A stretch of DNA of 64,000 nucleotides from assembly GCF_003206045.1 (NCBI RefSeq), contig NZ_PZJM01000013.1, positions 1 to 64,000 of the forward strand. Direction: 5' to 3'. The first letter of the stretch is position 1. The number at the start of each line of letters is the position of its first letter. The notes below the pieces were generated by a model. That model worked only from the letters and a program-made list of their open reading frames with translations. It was not told the origin of the DNA and did no database searches. The position numbers were made by a program, and so were the translations under genes. Of the stretch, positions 51,007 to 60,004 are shown piece by piece. This DNA comes from Salinicola lusitanus. GTDB taxonomy: Bacteria; Pseudomonadota; Gammaproteobacteria; Pseudomonadales; Halomonadaceae.

Positions 51007-51522
51007 TCAACCCTTGGAGCATACCGTCTCGAGTTGCGAGTCGTCGTCCGAGAGATGACGCAGACGATCGATGTCGGGCCGGCGATTATCGCCGACGAGC
51101 GGAACGCGCTCGCGGGTGCTGCAGTTGACCAGGTACGCCTGGTGGGTCAGCACGTCGCGATACTGCATTTCGAAACGATAGAGGACGAACTCGACGAGGC
51201 GCTCGCCGTCGGCTTGCGAGGTCACCAGCTTGTCACGATCCACCACGCTGAACGCCGTGGTCAGCGGATAGAGATAGGTCCACGGGCGCCACGGCATCCG
51301 GCTCTTCTCGGTCGACACCACGGCCGCCGACTGGGGCAACTGCTCGCGCTTGGCTTCATACCAGCCGTACTCGTAGCTGATCTGGTAGGCCAGCAGGCCC
51401 AGCCCCGCACACGCGGGAATGATCCAGCGAGGCAGCCTTCCGCCGCTGAGAGAACGCAACAACAGCGCTACGCCGGCGGCGCCCAGGCCGGCCGAGGCTG
51501 CCGCGACCAAATGCCATATCAT
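51007..51522 (-). CDS. Uncharacterised membrane protein (171 aa) in the symporter-kinase locus
   Basis: Two N-terminal helices (LVAAASAGLGAAGVALLLRS and RWIIPACAGLGLLAYQIS) are followed by a soluble domain of ~115 residues, probably periplasmic: WYEAKREQLPQSAAVVSTEK, WRPWTYLYPLTTAFSVVD, FEMQYRDVLTHQAYLVNCST. No known family is recognised. It lies between the symporter and the CrbS-like kinase on the same strand, 92 nt after a perfect terminator-like hairpin and 96 nt before the kinase start, and may belong to the signalling locus. Confidence 0.75.
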   Translation of the reverse strand: MIWHLVAAASAGLGAAGVALLLRSLSGGRLPRWIIPACAGLGLLAYQISYEYGWYEAKREQLPQSAAVVSTEKSRMPWRPWTYLYPLTTAFSVVDRDKLVTSQADGERLVEFVLYRFEMQYRDVLTHQAYLVNCSTRERVPLVGDNRRPDIDRLRHLSDDDSQLETVCSKG

Positions 51523-51540
51523 GGTGATTCCTTGCGCAAA

Positions 51541-51571
51541 GAATCGGGCTTCCCGCTGGGAAGCCCGATTC
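51541..51571 (-). terminator. Terminator after the symporter operon
   Basis: Perfect 14-bp stem GAATCGGGCTTCCC / GGGAAGCCCGATTC with a 3-nt loop, 43 nt past the symporter stop. On the minus strand it is followed by TTTG only, so read-through into the 171-aa gene is possible. Confidence 0.8.
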
Positions 51572-51614
51572 GATTGAAACCCGTCAGCCTGCTTGGTCAG
51601 GACGGCATTGTCGC

Positions 51615-53396
51615 CTAGTGATCGATCGCGACACCAGCCCCCTTGGGATAGCGCACGCTTTCCACCAGATCCTGAATCTCCTGGGGTGGCTCCTCGGTGA
51701 AGCTGGAGACCAGGTAGGCCACCACGAAGTTGAGGATCGCGCCGACGGCGCCGATCGATAGCGGCGAGATGCCCAGCACCCAGTTGGCCTCGACGTCGGC
51801 CAGGTTGTTGGTGTCGGGAATGAAGAACCAGCCCTTGTAGACGAAGATGTAGACCAGGGTGAAGACCAGCCCCGAGAGCATCCCGGCGATCGCCCCCTTG
51901 TTGTTGATCCGCTTGGAGAAGATCCCCATCATCAGCGCCGGGAACAGCGAGGCGGCGGCGATACCGAAGGCCAGTGCCACGACCTGGGCGGCGAATCCGG
52001 GAGGATTGACGCCGAGATAGGTCGCCACCACGATCGCCACGGACATCGAGATGCGCGCCGCCCGCAGTTCGCCTTTTTCGGTGATCTTCGGGTTGATCGC
52101 CCCCTTGATCAGGTCATGACTGATCGCCGAGGAGATCGCCAGCAGCAGGCCTGCCGCGGTTGACAGCGCTGCCGCCAGGCCCCCCGCCGCGATCAGGCCG
52201 ACCACCCAGCCGGGCAGGTTCGCGATTTCAGGGTTGGCCAGTACCAGGATGTCGTTGCTGACCTCGAGTTCATTGCCCTGCCAGCCGCGGTCGGAGAAGT
52301 CGGCGGCATTGTTGTAGAGCTGGATCCTGCCGTCGTTGTTCTTGTCGTCGAAGGTGATCAGCCCGGTCTCCTCCCAGGTGCGAATCCAGTCGGGACGATC
52401 TGCATAGGCGATGGGATTGGCGGCGGCATCCTCGTAGTTCTGGACCTGGGCGGCCATGTCCGGGTAGATGGTGGTCACCAGGTTGAGCCGGGCCATCGAG
52501 GCCACGGCCGGCGCCGTCAGGTAGAGCAGGCCGATGAACACCAGTGCCCAGCCGGCGGACCAGCGTGCGTCGGCGACCTTGGGCACGGTGAAGAAGCGCA
52601 TGATGACGTGCGGCAGCCCCGCGGTACCGATCATCAGCGATAGCGTGAACAGCACCATGTTCAGCTTGTTGTCGACCATCGCCGTGTATTCGTTGAAGCC
52701 CAGCGCCGTCACGACCTCGTTGAGCTTGGACAGCAGCGGCTCGCCGGAGGCGCTGTGATCGGAGAACAGACCGAGCGGCGGGATCGGGTTGTCGGTCAGC
52801 TCCAGCGAGATGAACACTGCCGGGATGGTATAGGCGACGATCAGCACGATGTACTGAGCCACCTGGGTATAGGTGATGCCCTTCATGCCCCCGAGGACCG
52901 AGTAGAAGAACACGACGATGGCGGCGATGATGAGGCCGGTGGTCGCATCGACCTCCAGAAAGCGCGAGAAGGCCACCCCGGCGCCGGCCATCTGACCGAT
53001 GACGTAGGTGAGCGAGGCGACGATCAAGCAGACCACCGCTACCATGCGTGCCGGCTTGCTGTAAAAGCGATCGCCGATGAACTCGGGAACGGTGAACTTG
53101 CCGAACTTGCGCAGATAGGGGGCCAGCAGCAGGGCCAGCAGGACATAGCCACCGGTCCAGCCCATCAGAAAGGTGGAGGCGCCGTAGCCTGCCGAGGCGA
53201 TGATACCCGCCATGGAAATGAACGAGGCGGCGGACATCCAGTCGGCACCGATCGCCATGCCGTTGGTGATCGGGTGAACGCCGCCGCCAGCGACATAGAA
53301 GTCCCTGGTCGAACCGGCCTTGGCCCAGATCGCAATGCCGATGTAGATAGCAAAGGAGCCGCCGACAAAGAGAACGTTGATCGCGAATTGGCTCAT
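51615..53396 (-). CDS. Sodium:solute symporter large subunit, VC_2705 type (ActP-like)
   Basis: 593 aa, about 13 helices of the SSS family. With its 86-aa partner it matches the VC_2705-type two-subunit symporters that occur with CrbS/CrbR and are taken to import acetate or other short carboxylates with Na+. SSS signatures: GLAAALSTAAGLLLAISSAI and AFGIAAASLFPALMMGIF. A loop of ~70 residues between helices contains a calcium-type EF-hand sequence DKNNDGRIQLYN (52311-52346). GGGGAGTAAG precedes the ATG. Confidence 0.9.
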   Translation of the reverse strand: MSQFAINVLFVGGSFAIYIGIAIWAKAGSTRDFYVAGGGVHPITNGMAIGADWMSAASFISMAGIIASAGYGASTFLMGWTGGYVLLALLLAPYLRKFGKFTVPEFIGDRFYSKPARMVAVVCLIVASLTYVIGQMAGAGVAFSRFLEVDATTGLIIAAIVVFFYSVLGGMKGITYTQVAQYIVLIVAYTIPAVFISLELTDNPIPPLGLFSDHSASGEPLLSKLNEVVTALGFNEYTAMVDNKLNMVLFTLSLMIGTAGLPHVIMRFFTVPKVADARWSAGWALVFIGLLYLTAPAVASMARLNLVTTIYPDMAAQVQNYEDAAANPIAYADRPDWIRTWEETGLITFDDKNNDGRIQLYNNAADFSDRGWQGNELEVSNDILVLANPEIANLPGWVVGLIAAGGLAAALSTAAGLLLAISSAISHDLIKGAINPKITEKGELRAARISMSVAIVVATYLGVNPPGFAAQVVALAFGIAAASLFPALMMGIFSKRINNKGAIAGMLSGLVFTLVYIFVYKGWFFIPDTNNLADVEANWVLGISPLSIGAVGAILNFVVAYLVSSFTEEPPQEIQDLVESVRYPKGAGVAIDH

Positions 53397-53402
53397 GCCG
53401 AC

Positions 53403-53663
53403 TTACTCCCCGAGACCGAATTTTTTGTCCAGCCGATTCATCTTCCAGGCATAGAAGAAGATCAAGCCGATGAAGACCAGAATGGATCCCTGCTGGGCGA
53501 ACCAGAAGCCCAGGTCGGTGCCGCCGACGGAGATGCCGGCCAGCAAGGGGCGTAGCAGGATCGCGCAGCCGTAGGAGACCAGTGCCCAGACGATCAGGCA
53601 GCCGGTTATCAGGCGAAGATTCGCCTTCCAATAGGCAGCAGCTTTGGATTTGTCATCTGCCAT
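53403..53663 (-). CDS. Sodium:solute symporter small subunit (DUF4212)
   Basis: 86 aa with two membrane helices (LITGCLIVWALVSYGCAIL and ILVFIGLIFFYAWKMNRLDK). The ATG at 53663 has GGAGAACG upstream; the longer frame from 53750 is not supported. This protein always accompanies VC_2705-type large subunits; the two genes are six nt apart. Confidence 0.92.
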   Translation of the reverse strand: MADDKSKAAAYWKANLRLITGCLIVWALVSYGCAILLRPLLAGISVGGTDLGFWFAQQGSILVFIGLIFFYAWKMNRLDKKFGLGE

Positions 53664-54451
53664 ATCATCGTTCTCCGCATCGTTAAGGGGGGGAGGTGGC
53701 TCTTCGTTTATGTGTATTCGGCAAGACAATCGCTCGTCCACAAGCCACATTTATTCTGAGTGATTCACAGGTGCATGAATCCTGCGCTGGGAGAATAGTC
53801 CGGTCGGCGCTTTTCGATCACAGTTGATGTAGCGACTAAAGTTGCACTTTATTTGAGTTATTGGTCTTGTGGCGAGATGGGTTGTCGGCATGTGATTCTC
53901 TGAATCACTTGATATCAACATTGATTAATGAAAACAAGATGTTGATTACCCTACCTTAGTATCGGGGCGCAGTAGTAATGGCCATGTACTGTTAGCCGGT
54001 TAAATATGAGCAAGGGTGGCGCGGAGACGACTCAGGAGATGTCCGGCATTCTGCAACGAAAGTCTGTGTGTCCAGGATAATAATGGTGTCGAATTCGGGT
54101 GGAAATTATCGGTCGAGGGAAGTCGTCTTCATCCATTTGCGTATTGCAATACCGAACCCTGATGATCTCTTTCTGAGCGGGACTGGGGCCAAAAGTCAGT
54201 CGCTAGTTGAAGGTGGCGGGAATAGAATTCTACAACAGTGAATTGATAGTTGCCGTTCTCCTGGCGTCGGGCTTGCTACGCCTTTTTCAGGGGGAAACTG
54301 ACTTGGCCAAGATGGCGATAGCGCGAGCGGCCCGTGACGAGGCATCCCGGCCCGACCGGCAGAGCCTGAAGTCGTGTCGTGATCGCCACTCGAATCATTT
54401 ACCGCAGCGCAGCCGGCCGGGGTACGGCGGCGTTGGGGCGGGGGTCGCCTG
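53664..54451. promoter_or_regulatory. Divergent, AT-richer regulatory region with several dyads
   Basis: About 790 bases without a credible gene, visibly less GC-rich than the surroundings. Dyads: GTGATTC-TCT-GAATCAC at 53892-53908, a related TGATTCA...TGAATC pair at 53761-53781, and ATCAACAT...ATGTTGAT at 53914-53946. They lie 100-280 nt upstream of the symporter operon and are candidates for CrbR-, Fis- or CRP-type control. Short open frames near 54207 lack ribosome sites. Confidence 0.55.
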
Positions 54452-56269
54452 ATGGTCGACATCGATCTTTCCCAATTGCCTTTTACGCTGCTCGACGACC
54501 GCGGGCGCGAACGGGTAGCGCGTGGCGCCGATATGGCTTACTTCGACAGCGACGAGGTCGTGCTCGAAGCCGGTCAGCCCGGCGAGTTCGTCTTCATCAT
54601 CCACAAGGGCGAGGTTGCCGAGTTCGATCCACACGCGCCGGCCAGCCATTCGCGCATCGCCCACTACACGGCAGGCGACCTGTTCGGCGCCATCAGCATC
54701 CTCAACGGCACCAGTCGCTATCGCTTCAAGGCGGAGCAGGAGAGCCTCTGCTACGTGATACCCAAGGCGCTGTTCGAGCGCCTCTGCGACGATTACCCGG
54801 CTTTCGCCGACTTCTTCCACCATGGGCTGGTGCAGAAGACCCGGCTGCTGGCCGAGCGTCGCATCGAGAGTGGCGCGAACATGGCAGGGTTCATGCTCGC
54901 GCGAATCAGCGAATGCATGCGGGCGCCGGTGATCGTCGATGCCGTCACTACCATTGCCGCGGCGGTCGCCCGGCTCAACGAGAGCCACGCGGATAGTCTG
55001 CTGGTAGGCGAGGGCTGCCGATTCGGCGTGGTGACCAAAACCGACTTGCTCAATGCGTTGGTGATGGAAGGCGCGACCCAGGCGCGCCCGGTCGTCACCA
55101 TCGCACACTTCGAGCTGGTCTCCGCCGGTCCCGATCAGTACTTGTTCGACGCGCTGGTACAGATGACTCGGCATCGGGTGGCCCGGGTGGTGGTGGTCGA
55201 GCAGGGTCGTCCGGTCGGCGTGGTCGAGCTGACCGACCTGCTCAGCTATTTCTCGAGCCACTCCTACATGGTCGGACTCGAGCTCGAGCAGGCCGACACC
55301 GTCGAGAAACTGGCTCGCGTCAGCGCGAAACTGCCGGGTCTGGTCCAGACGCTGATGGCCCAGGGGATCAAGCTCCGCTTCGTCATGGACCTGCTGGCGG
55401 CGCTCAACGGGCGCATCGTCGAGAAGGCCTTCAAGTTCCTCACCCAGCCGCACCATCGTGCCCGGAGCTGCCTGATGGTGATGGGCAGTGAAGGCCGTGG
55501 CGAACAGATCCTCAAGACCGATCAGGACAATGCCCTGATCGTCGCCGACGGCATGGATTGGCCGGACTGCGCCGCCGTCATGCAGCGCGTCACCGAAACG
55601 CTCTGCGCGTTGGGTTATCCGCCGTGTCCGGGCAACATCATGGTGTCCAATCCGGCCTGGGTGAACAGTGAAAGCGGGTGGCGAACGGCGATCACGCGCT
55701 GGGCCGAACGTCGCGACGGCACCTCGTTGATGAACCTCGCCATCATGCTGGACGCTCACGGCGTGGCCGGCGACACTCGCTTGCTGGAGCGTCTGCGCAG
55801 ACATCTCTTCGACAGCTGTGCCCGCGATGAGCTGCTGCTGTCGCACTTTGCCCGCGCGGCGCTGCACTTCTCCGCGCCGTTGACCCTGTTCGGTTCGCTC
55901 AGGAAGCCTCGGCATGGTATCGACATCAAGAAGGGCGGCATTTTCCCGATCGTGCACGGGGTCCGTACCTTGGCGCTGGAGTGCCGCATCACCGCGACAT
56001 CGACCCTGGCCCGACTGGAGGCGCTTGCCGGCCAGGGGCGGCTGGAAGCGGATTTCGCCGCGGATCTGGGCGAGGCGCTGGCGCTGTTCATCGAACTCCG
56101 CCTCAAACGGCAACTGGCGCAACTCGACGGTCGGCAGAGCAGCGACGAACCCGATCTGATCATGGTTCAGAACCTCTCCTCGCTGGAGCGCGATCTGCTG
56201 CGCGAGGCGCTGCATATCGTCAAGGACTTCCAGCAGCGTCTGACGCACCGTTTCCATCTCGAGTACTGA
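54452..56269 (+). CDS. cNMP-binding / CBS / DUF294 putative nucleotidyltransferase
   Basis: 605 aa, cytoplasmic. Order: cyclic-nucleotide-binding-type domain (residues ~10-130), two CBS motifs (~150-275), a nucleotidyltransferase domain with the core VMGSEGRGEQILKTDQDNAL (~340-370; the GSEGR and DQD residues are those of GlnD-like DUF294 enzymes) and a C-terminal helical DUF294_C domain. The substrate is unknown. It is divergent from the symporter operon and followed 11 nt later by a DnaQ-like exonuclease, a pairing that recurs next to VC_2705-type symporters in Gammaproteobacteria. Confidence 0.88.
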   Translation: MVDIDLSQLPFTLLDDRGRERVARGADMAYFDSDEVVLEAGQPGEFVFIIHKGEVAEFDPHAPASHSRIAHYTAGDLFGAISILNGTSRYRFKAEQESLCYVIPKALFERLCDDYPAFADFFHHGLVQKTRLLAERRIESGANMAGFMLARISECMRAPVIVDAVTTIAAAVARLNESHADSLLVGEGCRFGVVTKTDLLNALVMEGATQARPVVTIAHFELVSAGPDQYLFDALVQMTRHRVARVVVVEQGRPVGVVELTDLLSYFSSHSYMVGLELEQADTVEKLARVSAKLPGLVQTLMAQGIKLRFVMDLLAALNGRIVEKAFKFLTQPHHRARSCLMVMGSEGRGEQILKTDQDNALIVADGMDWPDCAAVMQRVTETLCALGYPPCPGNIMVSNPAWVNSESGWRTAITRWAERRDGTSLMNLAIMLDAHGVAGDTRLLERLRRHLFDSCARDELLLSHFARAALHFSAPLTLFGSLRKPRHGIDIKKGGIFPIVHGVRTLALECRITATSTLARLEALAGQGRLEADFAADLGEALALFIELRLKRQLAQLDGRQSSDEPDLIMVQNLSSLERDLLREALHIVKDFQQRLTHRFHLEY

Positions 56270-56280
56270 CGAGGAGTGCG

Positions 56281-56898
56281 ATGATACGTTCGCTACGCCG
56301 TGCCGCCGATCGGCGCCGCCAGGCCGATGGCCGCTACGGCAGGCTGTTCGGCGCCTACGCCGGCGACGAGATGGTGTCCATCGACTGCGAGACCACCGGT
56401 CTCGACACCCGGCGCGCCGAGCTGATCTCGATCGCTGCGGTGGCCTTCGAGGGCGAGCGGGTGCTGACCAGCGGGGCGCTGGATCTACGCCTCCGGCCAC
56501 CAGCCACCCTGAGCGGCGATTCCATCAAGGTCCATCGCTTGCGCGGTGTCGACCTGGATGATGGCGAGGCGCTGGGCGAAGCGCTGGAGAAGTTCCTGGA
56601 CTTCGTCGGCAACCGTCCGCTGCTGGGTTGGTGTATCGATTACGACCTGGCCGTGATCGATCGCCAGTTGCGGCCGCTGTTCGGCTTCGGCCTGCCCAAC
56701 CCCAGCCTCGACATGGCACGGATATATCGGCGCGAGATGCATCGGACGCAGCCGCAACGGGAGCCGGTGGTGAGTTTCGAGGCGGCCGCCGAGGCTCTCG
56801 GGGTGCCGGTGATGGGCCGTCATACCGCCCTTGGCGATGCGGTGACCACAGCCCTGATGTACATCCGTCTGAAGCAGGGTGCCCTGGTGGCGCGCTAG
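56281..56898 (+). CDS. 3'-5' exonuclease, DnaQ-like (DEDDh)
   Basis: 205 aa. Exonuclease motifs: SIDCETTGLD (Exo I), LLGWCIDYDLAVIDRQL (Exo II) and HTALGDAVTTALMYIRL (Exo III with the HxxxxD of the DEDDh class). GAGGAG precedes the ATG at 56281. Co-transcribed with the DUF294 gene. It is not the polymerase III epsilon subunit, which is longer; the substrate (DNA, RNA or a nucleotide) is unknown. Confidence 0.88.
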   Translation: MIRSLRRAADRRRQADGRYGRLFGAYAGDEMVSIDCETTGLDTRRAELISIAAVAFEGERVLTSGALDLRLRPPATLSGDSIKVHRLRGVDLDDGEALGEALEKFLDFVGNRPLLGWCIDYDLAVIDRQLRPLFGFGLPNPSLDMARIYRREMHRTQPQREPVVSFEAAAEALGVPVMGRHTALGDAVTTALMYIRLKQGALVAR

Positions 56899-56983
56899 AG
56901 ACCTGTCAGGCCATGGCATCGCAAGTCGCCGGGCGCGGTGATAGCATGAGCACGCCTTCATATCCCTGTGTGTCATTCGACCC

Positions 56984-57838
56984 ATGCAAGCATCTACCGG
57001 TACCCAGAAATACGAGTTCAACAAGCTGCAGAAGCGGCTGCGTCGCCAGGTCGGCAATGCGATCATCGACTACGGGATGATCCATGACGGCGACAAGGTG
57101 ATGGTCTGCCTGTCCGGCGGCAAGGACTCCTACACCATGCTGGAGATTCTGATGAATCTGCAGCGCAACGCGCCGGTCGACTTCGAACTGGTGGCGGTCA
57201 ATCTCGATCAGAAACAGCCCGGCTTCCCCGAGCACGTGCTGCCCGAGTATCTCGATGCCAAGGGGGTGGGTTACCACATCCTGGAGCGTGACACCTACTC
57301 GGTGGTCAAGGAGAAGACACCCGAAGGCAAGACCACCTGCGCGCTCTGCTCGCGCCTTCGCCGTGGTTCGCTCTACGGTTTCGCCGAGGAGATCGGTGCG
57401 ACCAAGGTGGCGCTGGGCCATCACCGCGAGGACATCCTCGAGACTCTGTTTCTCAACATGTTCTTCGGTGGTTCGCTCAAGTCGATGCCGCCCAAGCTGC
57501 TGTCGGACGATGGTAAGAACATCGTCATCCGACCGCTGGCGTACTGTCGCGAAGCCGATATCGCCGAGTTCTCGCGCCAGATGGCGTTTCCGATCATCCC
57601 CTGCAACCTGTGCGGTTCCCAGCCCAACCTGCAGCGTCAGGTGGTCAAGGAGATGCTGGCGGAGTGGGAGGCCAAGCACCCCGGGCGCCTGGAAACCATG
57701 TTCAAGGCGGTGACCAACGTCGCGCCCTCGCAGCTCGCCGATCGCAACCTGTTCGATTTCGAGGGCCTGGAAGCCAAGCAGCGCCAGATGCAGGAGACGC
57801 GGATCGACACGTTCGACCTGCTCGCTCGCGAAGCCTGA
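56984..57838 (+). CDS. ttcA: tRNA 2-thiocytidine biosynthesis protein TtcA
   Basis: 284 aa. Thiolates C32 of certain tRNAs using ATP and a [4Fe-4S] cluster. PP-loop SGGKDS at residues 44-49; the two CxxC pairs are Cys119/Cys122 and Cys207/Cys210. No ribosome site is seen before the ATG at 56984, and no upstream start gives a better protein. It is followed by a 14-bp hairpin at 57854-57890. Confidence 0.96.
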   Translation: MQASTGTQKYEFNKLQKRLRRQVGNAIIDYGMIHDGDKVMVCLSGGKDSYTMLEILMNLQRNAPVDFELVAVNLDQKQPGFPEHVLPEYLDAKGVGYHILERDTYSVVKEKTPEGKTTCALCSRLRRGSLYGFAEEIGATKVALGHHREDILETLFLNMFFGGSLKSMPPKLLSDDGKNIVIRPLAYCREADIAEFSRQMAFPIIPCNLCGSQPNLQRQVVKEMLAEWEAKHPGRLETMFKAVTNVAPSQLADRNLFDFEGLEAKQRQMQETRIDTFDLLAREA

Positions 57839-57853
57839 GCGATTGCGGATTGT

Positions 57854-57890
57854 CGAAGGCCCGCCGGGGAGAGTTTCCGGCGGGCCTTCG
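57854..57890. terminator. Hairpin between ttcA and the convergent hydroxylase gene
   Basis: Perfect 14-bp stem CGAAGGCCCGCCGG / CCGGCGGGCCTTCG with a 9-nt loop. No strong U-tract on either side, but the position between convergent genes indicates termination. Confidence 0.75.
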
Positions 57891-57920
57891 GCGTTGTGGC
57901 AGACGTTTTGAGAGCCGGAT

Positions 57921-59093
57921 TTATCCCAGCGGGCCGCCCAGTATCGTCTTGCTCATTCCCGCCATGATGTGACTGCCGTCCTCGGCTGCCAGTTCGGCGT
58001 ACCACGCCCGTGTGGCGTCAGGGTCGGCGCCATGGGTGGTTTCGGCGCGCTTGCGGGCTCGGCTGACGATCTCCCCGACTCGTTCGACCCGGGCGCCGTC
58101 GTAGGCCTTCAATGCCTTCGCCACATCGCCGTCGGCATCATCCAGCGCCCGCGCCAGCACCCAGGCATCCTCCATCGCCTGGCAGCCGCCCTGGCCCAGG
58201 TCCGGGGCCATGCCGTGGGCCGCATCGCCCAGAATCGCCGCGCGTTCGCCGACGACCGTCTCGAGCGGTTCGATGTCGTGAATTTCGACGCGGGCCATGG
58301 CCGCGGGGTCGAAACGCGCGATCAACTTCTGTACCGGCTCCGCCCAGCCGGCGAAGTGGCGTGCCAGTTCGTCGCGGTAACGCATCGGGTCGTTCGGTGT
58401 GTCGATCGGCAGGGGCACGTCGAAGAAGCAGTAGAACTCCGGGGTAGCGGGGTCGCCGCTCATCGGCATCATCGAGACGCGCTGGTGGTCACCGACGTAC
58501 TGGACCCAGCTCTCGAGCGGGGCCAGGTCCGGCGTGGCCGCCACGCGGACGTTCCAGTTGACGTAGCCGCAGTAGCGCCGCTCGACAGGCCTGCCGAGGG
58601 CGCGTTCGCGCAGCGCCGAGTGGGTGCCGTCGGCGATCACGATCAGGTCCGCCTGGCGGGTCGAGCCGTCGGCGAATTCGGCGGTGACGCCGCTGCCGGT
58701 GGTCCGGAAGTCGGTACATGCCAGCCCTAGGGTGACGTTGTCCTCGCCGACGGCGTCCAGAAGCAGCTGCTGGAGGGTCGCCCGGGCGATGGGGCAGGCG
58801 CGCTGGCCGACCTGGTCATAGAGCGGCTGCAGGCTGAACCGCGTCAGCGGGGCGCCGTCCTTGCCGTGATACGCCATGGCATCCATGCGGCCGCTGGCCT
58901 GCTCGATGGCGTCGCCCACGCCCAGGGCCTTGAGCACCTTGACGCCATTGGACCAGACCGAGATGGCGGCACCTACCGGGCGCAGTTCGGAGACCCGGTC
59001 GACCACCTCGACCCGGTGTCCTGATTCCTGTAGGGCCAGCGCCGCGGTGAGTCCGCCCATGCCGGCGCCGATGACGAGAACGTTGAGCGTCAT
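57921..59093 (-). CDS. hpxO: FAD-dependent urate hydroxylase (HpxO-like)
   Basis: 390 aa flavin monooxygenase. FAD-binding GAGMGG at residues 9-14, and GDAAHGMAPDLGQGGCQAME in the second motif, closely like HpxO of Klebsiella, which hydroxylates urate with NADH. Arg205 lies about where HpxO has its active-site Arg204. AGGA precedes the ATG at 59093. No other purine-degradation gene is in the window; other aromatic hydroxylases of the group (salicylate type) cannot be fully excluded. A TetR-type dyad lies 37-52 nt upstream. Confidence 0.8.
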   Translation of the reverse strand: MTLNVLVIGAGMGGLTAALALQESGHRVEVVDRVSELRPVGAAISVWSNGVKVLKALGVGDAIEQASGRMDAMAYHGKDGAPLTRFSLQPLYDQVGQRACPIARATLQQLLLDAVGEDNVTLGLACTDFRTTGSGVTAEFADGSTRQADLIVIADGTHSALRERALGRPVERRYCGYVNWNVRVAATPDLAPLESWVQYVGDHQRVSMMPMSGDPATPEFYCFFDVPLPIDTPNDPMRYRDELARHFAGWAEPVQKLIARFDPAAMARVEIHDIEPLETVVGERAAILGDAAHGMAPDLGQGGCQAMEDAWVLARALDDADGDVAKALKAYDGARVERVGEIVSRARKRAETTHGADPDATRAWYAELAAEDGSHIMAGMSKTILGGPLG

Positions 59094-59129
59094 GGTTTAT
59101 CCTGGTTGTTGTCGTTGGTTCGATAAAAT

Positions 59130-59145
59130 CTGACCGATCGATCAG
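59130..59145. promoter_or_regulatory. Putative TetR-type operator upstream of hpxO
   Basis: CTGACCGATCGATCAG, an imperfect palindrome with seven of eight paired positions, resembling sites of TetR-family regulators. No regulator gene is adjacent. Confidence 0.4.
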
Positions 59146-59256
59146 GTTTATCATCCTACGCATAAATCCCGCCCGCTGGGAATGCTGGCAGTGTCGTCGT
59201 GCCATCAGCCAGGGTAGCGTATTGATTGTTCCGACAAGCCAACAGGGGGCGATACG

Positions 59257-59973
59257 GTGACAGTGCCGATGCAGGAGACCCAGGATGGCGACAGGCTGCG
59301 CGAAGCGCTGGCGGCCGGCGATGGCTCGCGCCACGAGACTGCCTCGGGAGGATTCATCGTGGAGGGACGAGCGCCGACGCCCGCGCGCCTCGTCCTCTGT
59401 CACGGGGCGGGCGCGGGCCACGATTCCGAGTTCCTGGTGCGGCTGCGCCGGCGACTGGCCGCGCTCGGCCTCCAGGTGGTGGCGGTGGAGTTCGATTACA
59501 TGACTGCCATGGGTCGGAGTGGCAGACGGCGCCCTCCACCCAGGATCGAGACGCTGGTGGACGAACTCGCCGAGTGGCGTCGGGTGCTGACGGAACTGGA
59601 CGCGGCAACGCCGCTGTGGTTCGGCGGCAAGTCGATGGGCGGCCGGGTCGCTAGCCTGCTGGCTACCCGGATCGGCCTGGCGGGGCTGGTCCTGTTCGGA
59701 TACCCGTTCCATCCTCCCGGCAAGCCGGCCCGGTTGCGACTCGAGCACTGGCCGCAGATCGCCTGCCCCGTGCTGCTATTCCAGGGGACCCGCGATCCGT
59801 TCGGGCGGCGTGACGAGGTCGAGGGGTATCGGCTGTCGGGACAGGTCGAGTGTCACTTCATGGAAGGTGGAGACCATGACTGGCAGGTGCCCAAACGTGC
59901 TGCGCACACGCAGTCGATGCTGATCGACGAAGCTGTCGGCCACGTGGTTCGGAGGCTCGGCGCAAGTGGATGA
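59257..59973 (+). CDS. Alpha/beta-hydrolase-fold protein (KANL3/Tex30 type)
   Basis: 238 aa. The nucleophile loop is FGGKSMGGRVAS (Ser in GKSMG), the acid is in TRDPFG and the His in GGDHDW. The N-terminal LVLCHGAGAGHDSEFLVRL supplies the oxyanion loop. The GTG at 59257 has AGGGGG about eight nt upstream; an ATG four codons later is possible. Substrate unknown. Stands alone between hpxO and the tRNA array. Confidence 0.85.
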   Translation: MTVPMQETQDGDRLREALAAGDGSRHETASGGFIVEGRAPTPARLVLCHGAGAGHDSEFLVRLRRRLAALGLQVVAVEFDYMTAMGRSGRRRPPPRIETLVDELAEWRRVLTELDAATPLWFGGKSMGGRVASLLATRIGLAGLVLFGYPFHPPGKPARLRLEHWPQIACPVLLFQGTRDPFGRRDEVEGYRLSGQVECHFMEGGDHDWQVPKRAAHTQSMLIDEAVGHVVRRLGASG

Positions 59974-60004
59974 TCCGGATGGAGAAAAGCGGGGTGAAAA
60001 GCTG

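Noticed and set aside
54207-54451. 81-aa open frame before the DUF294 gene
   Set aside because: Starts with TTG without a ribosome site and has no convincing protein character.
54395-56500. 701-aa open frame on the minus strand
   Set aside because: It is antisense to the DUF294/exonuclease genes, has the His/Gln/Arg-rich composition of a shadow frame in GC-rich DNA, and no domain.
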